From Diphasiastrum complanatum (taxonomy: Eukaryota > Streptophyta > Lycopodiopsida > Lycopodiales > Lycopodiaceae): a DNA stretch of 64,000 nucleotides. The notes under the pieces are model-generated. The model was given only the letters and a program-made list of their open reading frames with translations. It ran no database searches and was not told the origin of the DNA. How positions within the stretch are numbered: position 1 is the first letter of the stretch; each line of letters starts with the position of its first letter. Location: NCBI GenBank assembly GCA_029204225.1, contig CM055101.1:543006-607005 (forward strand), given 5' to 3'. Position numbers and translations under genes: made by a program. Shown piece by piece: positions 46,211 through 57,400 of the stretch.

Positions 46211-47477
46211 CTCAGCCTACCTTTTTGAGAATCTATCTACCTACTTTTTACATCCCTCTATTAAAGATGATGGCCACGTGATCCTCATCATTCACACGTG
46301 TGTACGCTCACATATCAAAACAAATATTGTTTCTCCTTAATTTATTTGTTCTCTTTTCAAAAACGGTCTTCCATCATTATAGATCGATCTATCAAATCAT
46401 AGTTTCAAACACTGACCCATGCACGTACTTTATAAATGGAAGTGCCAGATGTTAAGTCACCATGCCACGTCATCATCCCTTCCACACCGCTACTACATAT
46501 GAGAGTTATTTTCCATTTTTCTTCCTTACACTTTCTGCCTGCGATTTTATGCTTTCCTGCGCACATTCTCTTTGCGATCAAAGCATTCATTTGTGACCTA
46601 TTGCGATCTACGGGCTTTCGTGAAAAATTCGAACAATGGCTTCTGGATCCAGTTCAAGCTCTAACATCATCTGGAAAGCACGCGCTGGAATCTGCCTGGC
46701 ATCCATCCAATCCTTTTTGGATCGATGAAGGTTGGATAATTTAAAAGTGGACCCCTCCATCATCCTCTCCGAAGTCAGTACGGAGTTTGTCAACTCCATT
46801 CATTCCATTTCGGAGGTGGATTTCAAAGTCCATGTGTGAGCCGGTGGATGAAGCTGCCCACTTCCTTAACAATTGCTTCGTACCCACGAAGGGGTACAAG
46901 ATCTCTATGAATCGTGATACCACATTTAAGATGTTTTGAAATATGCAAACCAAGTACTCTTTTTGACGGATGCTGATGCGACGATTTAAGTGCAAAATTT
47001 TGGTTACATCTTGGACGCACTTGCGGGTAATCCGATTCTAAATAACTGTCTTAAAATCATCTTATTCATTTCTCGCAAATACTTTCTTTTTGACACTCAA
47101 ATAATGACTATCTTTGTGCAGTCTAGCACGATCATTAAATTAAGTTGTATGCATACAGATGAGATGACAGTCCCTGTCTGAAGAATTGAGTCTCTGATAT
47201 GTTTTCCTGATTGGCATTGACATAAGTTTCTAACGTGCTCTTTAACCATTAAGTTGGGCTTTAGTTGTTGAGGACTATTGTCTAGGAACGAATAGTTCGC
47301 GAATTCGATCAATTAATTGTCTGCGCAGTCGCGAATACATCAAACAATTCCCGATTCTATGTTGACACCTTAGCCAGTCAGAGTGTAGTATGCTGTACTA
47401 CTCTGATAACATTTCATTTGTAGAACGCGCTTCCTTCAATTCGATAGAGGCCAGATTGTTGTTCTGAATTCATTAAC
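46211..47477 (+). other. gypsy 3' region / probable upstream part of 3' LTR
   Basis: This sequence lies between the TTCnnGAA array and the matched LTR end at 47478-47656. An ACACGTGTGT motif occurs at about 46293. I cannot place the LTR start, because the 5' LTR is truncated and gives no comparison and no clear polypurine tract is visible. It contains the degraded ORF at 46636-46940. Confidence 0.4.
46636..46940 (+). pseudogene. degraded ORF of unknown family in gypsy 3' region
   Basis: From ATG 46636 the frame reads MASGSSSSSNIIWKARAGIC and on to FLDR, then a TGA. The same frame continues with LDNLKVDPSIILSEVSTEFV to another TGA, and after a one-base shift with EPVDEAAHFLNNCFVPTKGY and then TTFKMF. 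The coherent composition through two stops suggests a former coding sequence. Extra ORFs downstream of pol are known in Athila/Tat gypsy elements. I recognise no domain. Confidence 0.4.
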
Positions 47478-47656
47478 ATTACCCATTCCAAATATAAGTA
47501 ATACTGGTTACTTTTTAATGTCTCTCGACAACCATATTAACATTCAAAACCACCTGCCATAATTACACCAAAAACATAACTTTCTAACGCTATCCTCTAT
47601 GGGAACAATACTTTTCACTATAAAATCAATATTAAACCTGTTGGTATAGCACAACA
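47478..47656 (+). mobile_element. gypsy 3' LTR, 3'-terminal part
   Basis: This matches 42721-42902 and ends GGTATAGCACAACA. Copia pre-integrase sequence begins immediately afterwards, so the gypsy element had inserted into, or recombined with, a copia. Confidence 0.85.
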
Positions 47657-49130
47657 TCACCTAAATTATTATTTGTACAACAAATGTCTAAACAATCTAT
47701 TGTTGTTGATCTCGATTATCTAGATAGGAAAGTCAAATTATCTGCTTGTCAAGACTATCTAGTCAATAAACTGCCCATAAAACCATTTAAATCAAGCCAT
47801 CAGCATGTTGCTAGAGGATTGTTTGGTGTACTTTATCAAGAAGAAATCTGAAGGTTTCAATTGTTTTAGAATCTTCAAGAAGTATGCAGAGAAAGAAATT
47901 GGCAAACAAACCAACGGCCTGAGGTCCGACAATGGTGGAGAGTACATCTCTACCGTATTCAAGGAGTACTACGAGAGCCAAGGCATTGAACAACAATTTA
48001 TCACTCCTTATTCACCTAAATCTAATGGCTTAGCCAAGAGGAAGAATCGTGTCCTAGTCAATTCAGCCAAATGTATGCTAACACATGAATCTTTGCCGAA
48101 GAGCTTCTGGGCTGAAGCTATCTCCACTACAGCTTACGTCCAAAACATAAATAAAAGTTTACTTTGGCATTATAGACTTTGTCACCTAAATTATTCTTTT
48201 GTACAACATGTGCTCCAAGCTGCATCTTAGGATGAAGATTTTCTCGCTAAACTGACTCTTTCAGGAGTCATGACAATGTTGTTGCAGGAAGAGACTGCGA
48301 CACTCCATGGTAGATTTGAAATAACAGTTATCTGATATGGAGGTTCAGCTCCATGATAGAGATGATAAATGTAACAAACTTCAAGAGGAAGCCGTAATGC
48401 TAGTAGTGAGCTGATTGAAGCAAGGAACACACCACCATCAGGGGGACTATGCCAACGACTGATAGAACTACACAACCACAACAACAAACTGGGGGATTTT
48501 TAACAGGAGATCAAACTTGGGTTCCCATAACACGACAACCTAGTGTTAAGTGGACAAGAACGATTGGATTTCTATCCTCTCCATCCCTATTCATTAAGTT
48601 GTTCTAAATCCACATGGGACACCACATGAGGTCTGGACAGGTTATAAGGCTTCAATAAAGAACCTTTGTGTGTTCGGATGCATTGCCTATGCGCAGATCC
48701 CGAAGGAGACGAGAAAGAAATTCAACTTCCAAGGTCTCAAGACCATCCTTATTGTATACACTTCATCTGACAATACTTACAAGCTATACGACTCTGATAC
48801 CTAGCAGATTTTATTCAGTAGGGATACAGTCTTTATCGAGGATCAGTTCGATGACTTCAAAGGCAAAGGCAAAGTTCCATGCGAACCTTCGATGCCTCTG
48901 CCTCTGATATGACAATTCGAGCCTTTGGCTCAAGCATGCCTCTAGTCGATGGACTACTCGACAACAAGTCAAACGAAGAAGTTGCTATTACTCAGCAATA
49001 ACAAATCCAAGGACTAGATCATCAACCGATGCCACTTCCTCCAAGAAGATCAAACCGAGTGCACACATAGCCCACGAGGTACATTTCTGAGTTTGCATGT
49101 CTTTTAATGCAAGAGTCTACTACTATCGAA
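47657..49130 (+). pseudogene. copia integrase fragment, rearranged, plus strand
   Basis: At 47657-47800 the end of a pre-integrase region is readable (MSKQSIVVDLDYLDRKVKLS, LPIKPFKSSHQH). The 141-codon frame 47805-48230 then carries the integrase core with GLRSDNGGEY, but the expected AERKNR is AKRKNR, so the catalytic Glu is replaced by Lys. That frame ends in WHYRLCHLNYSFVQHV, pre-integrase sequence that belongs upstream, showing a rearrangement. After about 350 bp of unclear sequence, 48600-48900 resumes with GCIAYAQIPKETRKKFNFQG and ILFSRDTVFIEDQFDD. It goes on to a linker with MPLPPRRSNRVHT near 49025-49065 and ends near 49130. No RT follows. Confidence 0.75.
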
Positions 49131-49189
49131 AAGGCTTTCCTTTTATTACCCTTTTTAGTTTTTCTTTTGGCTTTCTTCACTCCCTTAAG

Positions 49190-49905
49190 AAAATTCGTTA
49201 GAGACAATGCAAATTAGGCAGAGCCTTTAATGAATTTATGAAAAAACCTTGTGAAGCCCAAAAAAATTTAACTTCCCTAATGGTTTTTAGGGCCAATTAC
49301 GAACTTTTTGGACCTTATCGTATCGATCTCTAGACCTCAATCGAAAACGATATGTCCCAAATACTTGAGCCTTGTTTGAATGAACTCACACTTAGACTTC
49401 TTAGCATAAAGCTTTGCTTGCCTTAGATTATCTAAGACTGTATGCAAATGCGGCTCGTGCTCCTCAAGAGTCTTACTGTAAATCAGTATGTCATCAAACA
49501 ATACCACGAGAAACTTAGATATGGACGAAGAATATCGTTCATCATCTGTTGGAAGGTTGTCGGGGTATTAGTTAGACCAAGAGAAAAACTAAAAATTTGT
49601 AATAGCTAGAATAAAAACCAGTTTTGGAAACACCCTGACCTAAGGTCCAATTTGGTGAAATACTTAGCACCATTCAATCGGTCCATTAAGTCATCCATCT
49701 GAGGTAAGGGATAACGGTTCTTAATAGTCATTTTATTAAGCTTTTTCTAATCGACACAAAGATGAATACCATTGTCTTTCTTGCCGGTTAACAAAATAGG
49801 AGCTCCCAAAGAGGACTTACAGGGTGTAATATGACCCTTACGTAATGACTCTTTAAGCTGACTAGCAACTTCGTCTCCAATGGATATTCTTTGGGCAAGC
49901 CCAAT
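49190..49905 (-). pseudogene. gypsy RT fragment, minus strand
   Basis: Reading leftward: [56 protein letters not shown] and TPTTFQQMMNDI, then the catalytic region VVLFDDILIYSKTLEEHEPH, KKSKCEF and GHIV, and finally the start of the RT-RNase H connection (EVKFFLGF...). Several stops and one frameshift near 49600 interrupt it. The catalytic box is FDD, where most gypsy elements have LDD or VDD. It would copy element RNA to DNA but is disabled. Confidence 0.8.
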
Positions 49906-49973
49906 ATGAAATGCATCTTAAGGAGCACTCTGTTTATGCGGTTAAGAAGCCACAATGCAGCTTATTAGAAATC

Positions 49974-50463
49974 TTATAAAAAGACATCTAAGGGTTTTGT
50001 TCCCATTTGCAAAGTTGCAAATCGACGATAATATTCAAAATCGTCATGGACAGGCATATAGGTAGCCTTAAAGGCTACCTGGAAGTCATCCCAAGTAGTT
50101 GGGACCGTAGCTCGATCTTTAAGATCTTGCCACCATGAGTACGCTTTACCGCATAAGAACATGATGGCCGTAGCAATCCGTGAGCTATCTAGTAGATCGT
50201 GCATGGAAAAATGTGAAGTCCATCGATCCAACCAGGCCAAGACCACATCTTGGTGTCTATACTTTTTCTCTCCAGTAAAAAACTTCGGATTAAACATCGG
50301 GTTAAGGAGTGCTTGCTAAGATTGGGACGTAGCCCGGATTTCGGCCTCCGCCCGTTCATGTTTAGTCCGTATGTCAACAATTTGTTGCTGCACCAAATTA
50401 ATTGCACACGTCATAATATCCATATCAGTCCATACGAGACTTGGAGCTCGATTTTCTTCCATA
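49974..50463 (-). pseudogene. gypsy gag fragment, minus strand
   Basis: The start is ATG 50463 (MEENRAPSLVWTDMDIMTCA). One stop near 50320 interrupts it, and then a 107-codon frame (49974-50297) follows with NPKFFTGEKKYRHQDVVLAW, MFLCGKAYSWWQDLKDRA and DDFQVAFKATYMPVHDDFEY, a Ty3/gypsy gag core. Only about 70 bp separate it from RT sequence, so zinc knuckle and protease have been lost. The PBS and family differ from the 43-kb element. Confidence 0.75.
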
Positions 50464-51580
50464 GGAAAAGCAGTATGTAGCTAGAAGGTTGAGGAAAAAT
50501 GGAGAACAACGGTATCAAAACCGTTAAAAATTTATAACTAGAGAAGGGCTCAAGAAATCAAGTAAACTTGAGGACTAACAAACTCTACAAACAACTTTGA
50601 GAATGAGGTAGAGGAAAATGAATGTACATCCTTTATTCCCTTCCTCAAAGCTTTCCCCTCTCCTCATGCAAAAAGGACAGTTGGGGCCCAATAAAGTCCC
50701 CATTTGTCCCTTCTAGGCTTTTCATACCATGTGGGACCATAAAATGGTGACGCATGACCCATGGACCCCAATAAATCATTAAACTTGGTTAAGTTTTGTC
50801 TCTCTCCAACAAACTCCTACGTACCTTTCTCTACTCCTAAGCTTAGGAGATTAGCAGGTATAGAGGAGAAGGGAGAGAGATGTACGTTAAAAAAAAATAG
50901 CTACCAAGTTTCAACTTGGCCTCAATCTTTTAAGATTCATAAACTATTGTATTAGGGTAACTTAGAATTTATTGTCTTCTTCTTAGTAAATAAGATTTGA
51001 AACTCAATGTTTGCTTTCATAAACTTTTAAAACATGGCTTTGCCAAAGGTTCCTTTGTGAGGGAAGCGTGGGGAGTGTACATTCTCCCAAGTCTCCCTTA
51101 CAAATGGTCTATTCATTATTACAAGGAGTGAGGGCTGCGTGGGGAAAGACCGTTCTCCTCCTCCCACCTTTCTTTCTTTTATTGATTTCTCTCTCTCGTA
51201 CAGATCTGTAACACCCCCCGTACGGATCTAGTCCTCTTCCCAAACCTCGAGGAAGGGGGTGCGTAGGTTTACAGGCTCACACTGCAGCCAGCCTGAGGCC
51301 CATAAAATTTTTATTTTTATTATTTTTTTAATGAAAAAGGCCAGGGGAAGAAATATTCTCCCACCCAATCCGTACGACAGGCCTGCGGACTGAACAAGAC
51401 TGTTCAGACCCGCCGACGTCTTTCATCTCTTTATTTTGGTTTTTTTGTTTTTTTTTGAAACAAAACTCAAAACAAAAAGAGTTAAAGGGGGAAGAACAAA
51501 TCAAGAAAATGAAATTCTAAACTTTAAGCATAAAGTTCAAAAGGATTTTCAAACTATTAGTAGGCAATTACAAATCATTT
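50464..51580 (-). other. probable gypsy leader/LTR, minus strand, no gene
   Basis: The sequence upstream of the minus-strand gypsy gag is GC-mixed and contains TGTAACACCCCCCGTACGG near 51208, a phrase reminiscent of plant LTRs. I found no convincing PBS and no paired LTR. Repeated GGGGAGTGTACATTCTC / GGGGAAAGACCGTTCTC-like wording occurs near 51070-51160. Confidence 0.4.
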
Positions 51581-52015
51581 CTAATAAAAAAAACCAAAGG
51601 TAAAGCTTAAAGTTACTATGATGCTGTAAGCTAACCTTTTGCTTTTACATATGCAAACCAGAAATTTGAGGCTTGAATAGTAAAAAGAATTACCAATGTG
51701 AATTGCCTCTTTTAATCCATATGAACTATTCACATGCCAACCTTTTTCCAAGAAAACTTGAACAAAGGTTAAGACTAAAACGACCACATTCCATATGAAG
51801 GAATACCCAACTACATAAGCAAAAATGGAAACGTGTGCACCTCGAAATGTTACAAATCCCATAAATTTTTTATCGCCTTGAAGGTTCTGCACACCCCAGA
51901 TGACGCACTGTATCTGCCCATCCATAGGGTCACAACCGACCCACCCCCATGCACTGGAGCTATCGACATAGTCATGCCTAGTTGAGCCTCCTATGATAAC
52001 TGGCGTCCCATACAC
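51581..52015 (-). CDS. 144-codon ORF, unknown, with hydrophobic segment
   Basis: The frame from ATG 52015 reads MYGTPVIIGGSTRHDYVDSS and continues SAWGWVGCDPMDGQIQCVIWG. The first ~60 residues look like a soluble or extracellular domain with two Cys and many Trp/Gly. Residues about 62-92 (FRGAHVSIFAYVVGYSFIWN...) are hydrophobic and could form a membrane segment, and a second hydrophobic stretch is at the C-terminus. No retroelement motif is visible. It may be an exon or captured piece of a host gene, or chance. Upstream sequence is the CCACG repeat, and no promoter is evident. Confidence 0.35.
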   Translation of the reverse strand: MYGTPVIIGGSTRHDYVDSSSAWGWVGCDPMDGQIQCVIWGVQNLQGDKKFMGFVTFRGAHVSIFAYVVGYSFIWNVVVLVLTFVQVFLEKGWHVNSSYGLKEAIHIGNSFYYSSLKFLVCICKSKRLAYSIIVTLSFTFGFFY

Positions 52016-52029
52016 AACTAGAAAACTCT

Positions 52030-52400
52030 GTGTTTATCCACGCAGATTATCCACGCGACACCCAACAGTCGATTTTCCGAAATTTTGTTTGCATGGAACA
52101 TCCACGTGTGGATTATAAAAGTTTTTGAACTCACCTCCGGCCAGTCCACCGGTGTTTTTCTGACACGGCGCTAAAAAAATTATGCACGTGGATTATCCGC
52201 ACGAAATTGAATTTTGAAAATTCCGGCAACTGTTTCGGAGGGAAGGTTGGCGGCGCTGGAAGGTAGTTTTCGCATGGATAATCCACGTGTGGATTATCCA
52301 CGCAGATTTCAGTTTGTTCACCAGACCGGACCGGACCGGACGTTAAAGAAATCCACGCATGGATATCTTCTGCGTGGATTATCCATGCATTTTTTTTTTG
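52030..52400. repeat. GGATTATCCACG-type repeat segment
   Basis: The word (G)ATTATCCACG, or its complement CGTGGATAAT, recurs at about 52040, 52049, 52188, 52276, 52291 and 52372. At 52275-52298 two arms, GGATAATCCAC and its exact complement, are separated by 2 bp. Local GC is higher than in the flanks (GGACCGGACCGGACCGGAC near 52325). This could be a MITE-like or foldback sequence. Confidence 0.6.
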
Positions 52401-52409
52401 CATGTTGAT

Positions 52410-53797
52410 AATGACATGAAATTAGTTAAATAAATATATTTCTAAAGTGAATTACATTATTCTCAAGTGTCCTATAATGGCAAAAATTTATCAATATAGT
52501 ACATTTCAATTTTTACAATGTACACACATCCTTGTCACGACCATGTCATATATGTGCTGCCTAGTGTCACAAATGTCGAGACTTGGTCCCATCGATGGCA
52601 ACCTTGATGTAGGACTGCCTTAAGATGATAATCTCTATGTATATAGTAGTTATTATGATGAGAGAAATATACACTATCAGTTTTGCTTAAATAATTGGTC
52701 TTTCTAAGTAGCTTGCAAGAGCTTCATAGCTTATGTCCTTTGATAGCATAATTGGACATCTGCAAGATCCTATCAGTAGTATCAAAACCTTGGTGAGGTG
52801 CAGGTCTGTTGCTACAAAGCCAAATTTTGGAGAAATTCGAAGAGCCACTAAAGTTTTCTTCTACATGTTGTCGTATTAGTGATGAAAGAGCTAATTATAG
52901 CCATTGATATTGGAATTTGTAGAGGAGCTGCAAGTTCAAGCTATTAGCAACTCACATAGATCTTTTGTTAAAGGATAAGCGAATACAATGTTGTTCATGT
53001 GTGATGTTTCGGAGGCTATTCTCACAAAACTAGAGAAATGGAATTGTTAGACCCAGCTAATTATTGGGGCAAGGGTGACATTAGCTAGACGGAGGACTGA
53101 AGGAGCAATCATAGATAGAGACAAGGAATTGTTCCAAAAAATTGATTTTTTGGAGAGCTAGGGCTTTCAACTAGAAAATTGATGATTTATCACTACACAA
53201 GTCAATTTTTGTAGCAATAAAGACTTATAGTTTGTCACCTTAGTTGAGCAAGGGAGTTGTGAAAGAGTGATAGCTAGCCATGAACTAAAGGGCATGTTGT
53301 ATCAAATACAAGCAATCTCGCCCTCAATGTAATGCCAATAACAAACACTTGGTACGGTTCTGTCTGCCCATTCATCACTATATACACCAATTTAGCATCA
53401 CAGTAGCATCATGCTCGAAAAGGGCCGAATCTATCGACTATCGGTAGCATGATGCTCGGCTCAAAACTATCGAAGCCCTCACACTCAATTGTTGACCTCG
53501 TACCAATCGCCCACTTCTGGTACTTTGCAGCTAGTTTGACAATGATAGCAGCCACGATCTACTTCAGATGACACAACAACTACAAAAGTGTAAATTGTAC
53601 AAGTACCATGATGATAAAGATGATGATCATAATCTCATCAGAGACACACACAGTGTAGATGCTTTCATGCAACGATTCTTTCTATTAGATAATTGTTACA
53701 GAACGTAATTGGCTTCATGACCACGTGGCTTCACCTACAATTGTCTTGTGCTCTCTTATGTTATTAATAGTTATCACTATCACAGACTAACTTCTAC
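52410..53797. other. ~1.4 kb without a clear gene
   Basis: GTAGTATCAAAACCTTGG at about 52775 resembles a degenerate iMet PBS, so some of the sequence before it could be a decayed plus-strand LTR. A perfect inverted pair AGCATCATGCT / AGCATGATGCT occurs at 53405-53415 and 53446-53456. No coding motif is readable with confidence. Confidence 0.4.
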
Positions 53798-53824
53798 ATG
53801 GATTCCCAAAGCAAGGTTGGTCCC
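53798..53824 (+). pseudogene. older copia gag, 5' end, interrupted by insertion
   Basis: ATG 53798 starts MDSQSKVGP, and the frame is then broken by the family D element. The second half of the gene resumes at 60261 (IVDKLDGSNP). This shows the insertion landed nine codons into the gag of an older plus-strand copia. See the entry at 60261. Confidence 0.65.
53820..53824. repeat. target-site duplication GTCCC (left)
   Basis: GTCCC precedes the left LTR, and an identical GTCCC follows the right LTR at 60256-60260. Five bases is the usual size for copia integrase. Confidence 0.95.
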
Positions 53825-54479
53825 TGTGAAAAATACAGATCCTAAGTGGATCTAAACTCCAAGATCATTGGCTTGAATGCTTGCACTCCAAACTACATAA
53901 GCTAGGAATTGGCAACACATTCTATGCTACCTAGAATGCAAAGAACTTGATCAAAAAGCATTTATCACAAATGGAAACTTCCATAAACATCAAGTGCGGC
54001 CCAAAATAGCATTATACAGTCCATAATACATCATCCTACCACTTTTGGAAAGCACCTAAGATCATACACAATAGCTTGAAGACAATACACACAACAATGC
54101 TCTCAATGGAGGAAGAAACAATGACAATGATCTATTGATCTCAATGAAGCATACAAAAGGTTTCTCCAACCTGTTCTCCACGACTTCCCTACTATTTATG
54201 GATGAGGAAGATGACTCTCTCTCCTCTCTCTAGAAGGTACTTGACCCTAGATATTCCCTATATAGGAAAAATAGCTAAAAATGGCTTATATGACCAAAAT
54301 ACATCAAAATGGTCTCATTTTGAAGGGTATGAAGTTTGACACTTCATCATACTGAAAAAATACAGTAAATAAAAACATTGTGGCCTGGTTCACACGTGCA
54401 AAACTCCAGAACCGAAACTATTTACAATTTTAGCCAATTTAGGCCTCAAACTAGCTAGGAAATGTTGACAATTTTCACA
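53825..54479 (-). mobile_element. family D 3' LTR (655 bp)
   Basis: On the minus strand it begins TGTGAAAATTGTCAAC and ends TTTTTCACA. TATATAG box near 54256-54266. CACACGTG motif at 54391-54398. The stop codon of the polyprotein uses its third to fifth bases. Confidence 0.95.
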
Positions 54480-57400
54480 CTCCCTCTTCAACATTGGATG
54501 CTAGTTTCAACATAGTCTTTGAGCACATTCCAAGATTAGATCTATGCATTAAATATAGGTCCTTTCCCAATGGTTTGGTGAAGATATCAGCCACACACTC
54601 CTTTGAAGAGACATGTTGAAGCTCCACCTCTTTGGCAATGACTTGATCTCTCACAAAATGGTGAGCAATCTCAATGTGCTTGCTCCTTGCATGAAAAACA
54701 GGATTGCTTGCCAAGCTTTGGGCTGAAAGGTTATCACAAAGTATGATTGGAGTCTTCTCTGGTTCCAGCAAGTGAAGATCCAATAACATCCTCTTGATCC
54801 AAAGAATCTCCTTGGTGCATGTTGTTAATGCCTTGTACTCGGCTTCGGTGGAAGATAGAGAGATAGTTGGTTGCTTCTTTGATAGCCATGAGACCACTCC
54901 ATCTCCAAGATAGATTGCAAAGGCACTTGTTGACTTCCTATCCATTTGATCACCTGCAAAATCTGAATCTGAAAATCCACAAAGGTTAGGTGTAGTACCT
55001 CCATACAAGATGCCAAAATCTCTAGATCCCGAGATGTATCTAAGTACTCTCTTTCCTAGCTTCCAATGAGCCTCACTAGGATCTTGCATAAATTGACTTA
55101 GTTTACCAACCACAAAGCTTAGATCAGGTCTTGTGATGGTTAACCATATAAGAGATCCTATTAGCTTTCTATAGAGAGTAATGTCCTTGAAGGATCTTTC
55201 ATTACTTCTTGTAGTTAGCTTTACATTTGATTCCATAGGAGTAGAAACAACTTTACAATCTTCCATATGAAACCTTTTTAGAATAGAGTTAACATACTTT
55301 TCTTGACATATGAATGTAGATTTAGAAGTTCTAATAATCTCTATTCCTAAGATATAATGAAGTTTACCAAGATCTTGAATTTCAAACTCTCTTTTGAGTG
55401 CCATCTTGATTTCATCTATATCTAGATTGTTACCACCACTTAAGATAATGTCATCAACATAGATCAAAAGTAAAGTGATATCATTTTCATTCAATCTAAA
55501 GTAGAGAGAATGATCATACTCACTCATAACAAAGTTTTGAGAAAGTAAGAAGGAATTGAGCTTAGCATACCAACTCCTTGGTGCTTGCTTTAGCCCATAC
55601 AAACTCTTTTGGAGATAGCACACATGATTAGGCTCATCATGTGAAACATAGCCCTCGGGTTGCTCCATGTAAATATCTTCTTCAAGATCACCATTCAAGA
55701 AGGCATTAGTAACATCCATTTGCCACATATCCCAATCATAAAGAGTTGCAAGAGAGATTAGGATTCGAATAGTTACCATCTTTGCCACGGGTGCAAAGGT
55801 CTCATCATAGTCAATACCATATTCTTGAGCATACCCCTTTGCCACCAACCTTGCCTTGTACTTGTTGATTGATCCATCTTGATTTGTCTTGATCTTGAAG
55901 ATCCACTTACAACCAATTGCCTTCTTGTCCTTTGGAAGCTTTACCAACCTCCATGTGTTGCTTTTGATGAGTGCTTGATGCTCATGATCCATGGCTTGGA
56001 TCCATTCCTTCTTTTGAATTGCTTCACCTACACAAGTTGGTTCATCAAAAGAGGTAAGAAAAGCAAAGTTAGAGTTGTCCACCACTTGCTTTCCTTTTTC
56101 ATCATAGGTTAGCCTTGATGGCTTAGCCCTTTGCCTTTGAGTCTTCCTTGAAGTTTGCTTTGGAGTGGCATCTCCATCTTCATCCAAGACATCTTGCACA
56201 TCATGATGATTAGTAGGCACATCAACATCAACATCAACAACATTGGAAACATTCTCTTCATGAAAGATGACATCCCTACTTATGACAACTTTCTTTGTAG
56301 AAGGAATGTACACTTTGTAAGCCTTGCTTACTTCACTATAGCCAACAAACACACCCTTCTTTGATGAAGGATCTTCTTTAGTTCTATCATCAAGTGTGAT
56401 ATTGACAAAACATGTACATCCAAAGATCCTACAATGCTTGACACTCGGCCTTCTACCATAAAGAACCTCATGAGGAGTTTTACCATCCAAGGAAGCACTT
56501 GTCCATCTATTACATAGATAGTTAGCACATGCTAAAGCTTCCCCCCAAAAAGACTTAGCAAGATTAGCATGTAGTCTCATTGCCTTGGCACATTCACAAA
56601 GGGTTCTATTCTTCCTCTCGGCCACTCCATTCTGTTGTGGAGTCCTAGGACTAGACATCTCCCTCTTAATCCCATGTGCTATACAAAAGTCTTTGAACCT
56701 ATTTGAGGTGTATTCCCCTCCATTATCAGATCTTAAGCATTTGATCTTTGTATTGAATTGGTTTTCCATTTCATTCTTGAACTTGACAAATGCAGCAAAC
56801 ACTTCATCCTTACTTTTAAGAAGATAGATCCAAGTATACCTACTAAAGTCATCAATGAAAGTTGCATACATCTTTGCCCCACCATTGCTTGTTGTACTAG
56901 AAGAATGAATATCAGAATGCACAAGTTGAAAAGCTTCTTTAGATCTAGAAGTAGATCTAGAATAAGCAAGTCTATGAGATTTGGACAAGGCACAATGTTC
57001 ACAAACACTATTGTTTGCAACAAGACTTTTAGGGAGACCAAGAACAAGCTCTTTCTTTGCCATTACCTCCAAAGATTTGAAGTTGGGATGGCCCAACCTC
57101 TTGTGCCAAACTTCTTGGTTTGTCAATTGCTCCCTAGCCATACATCCTTCATGATTAGAGATCACACATGCATCAAGCTTGAAAAGTTTACCATGCCTCC
57201 TACCTTGAGCAATCAAGGATCCACATTTACTTATCAAACATGCATCTCCAATGAACTCCACATCAAGTCCTTTGTCAATCATTTGACTTACACTAAGCAA
57301 ATTCTTAGTGATTGAAGGAATGTACAAGACATTTTCAAGATTTGCTTTCCTATTTGTTGAAAGGGAAATAGGAATAGTGCCTATGCCTTTGATGTCACAT

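Noticed and set aside
56758-57315. 185-codon plus-strand frame inside the copia
   Set aside because: It is a shadow of the conserved integrase/protease coding on the minus strand. No start context or motif.
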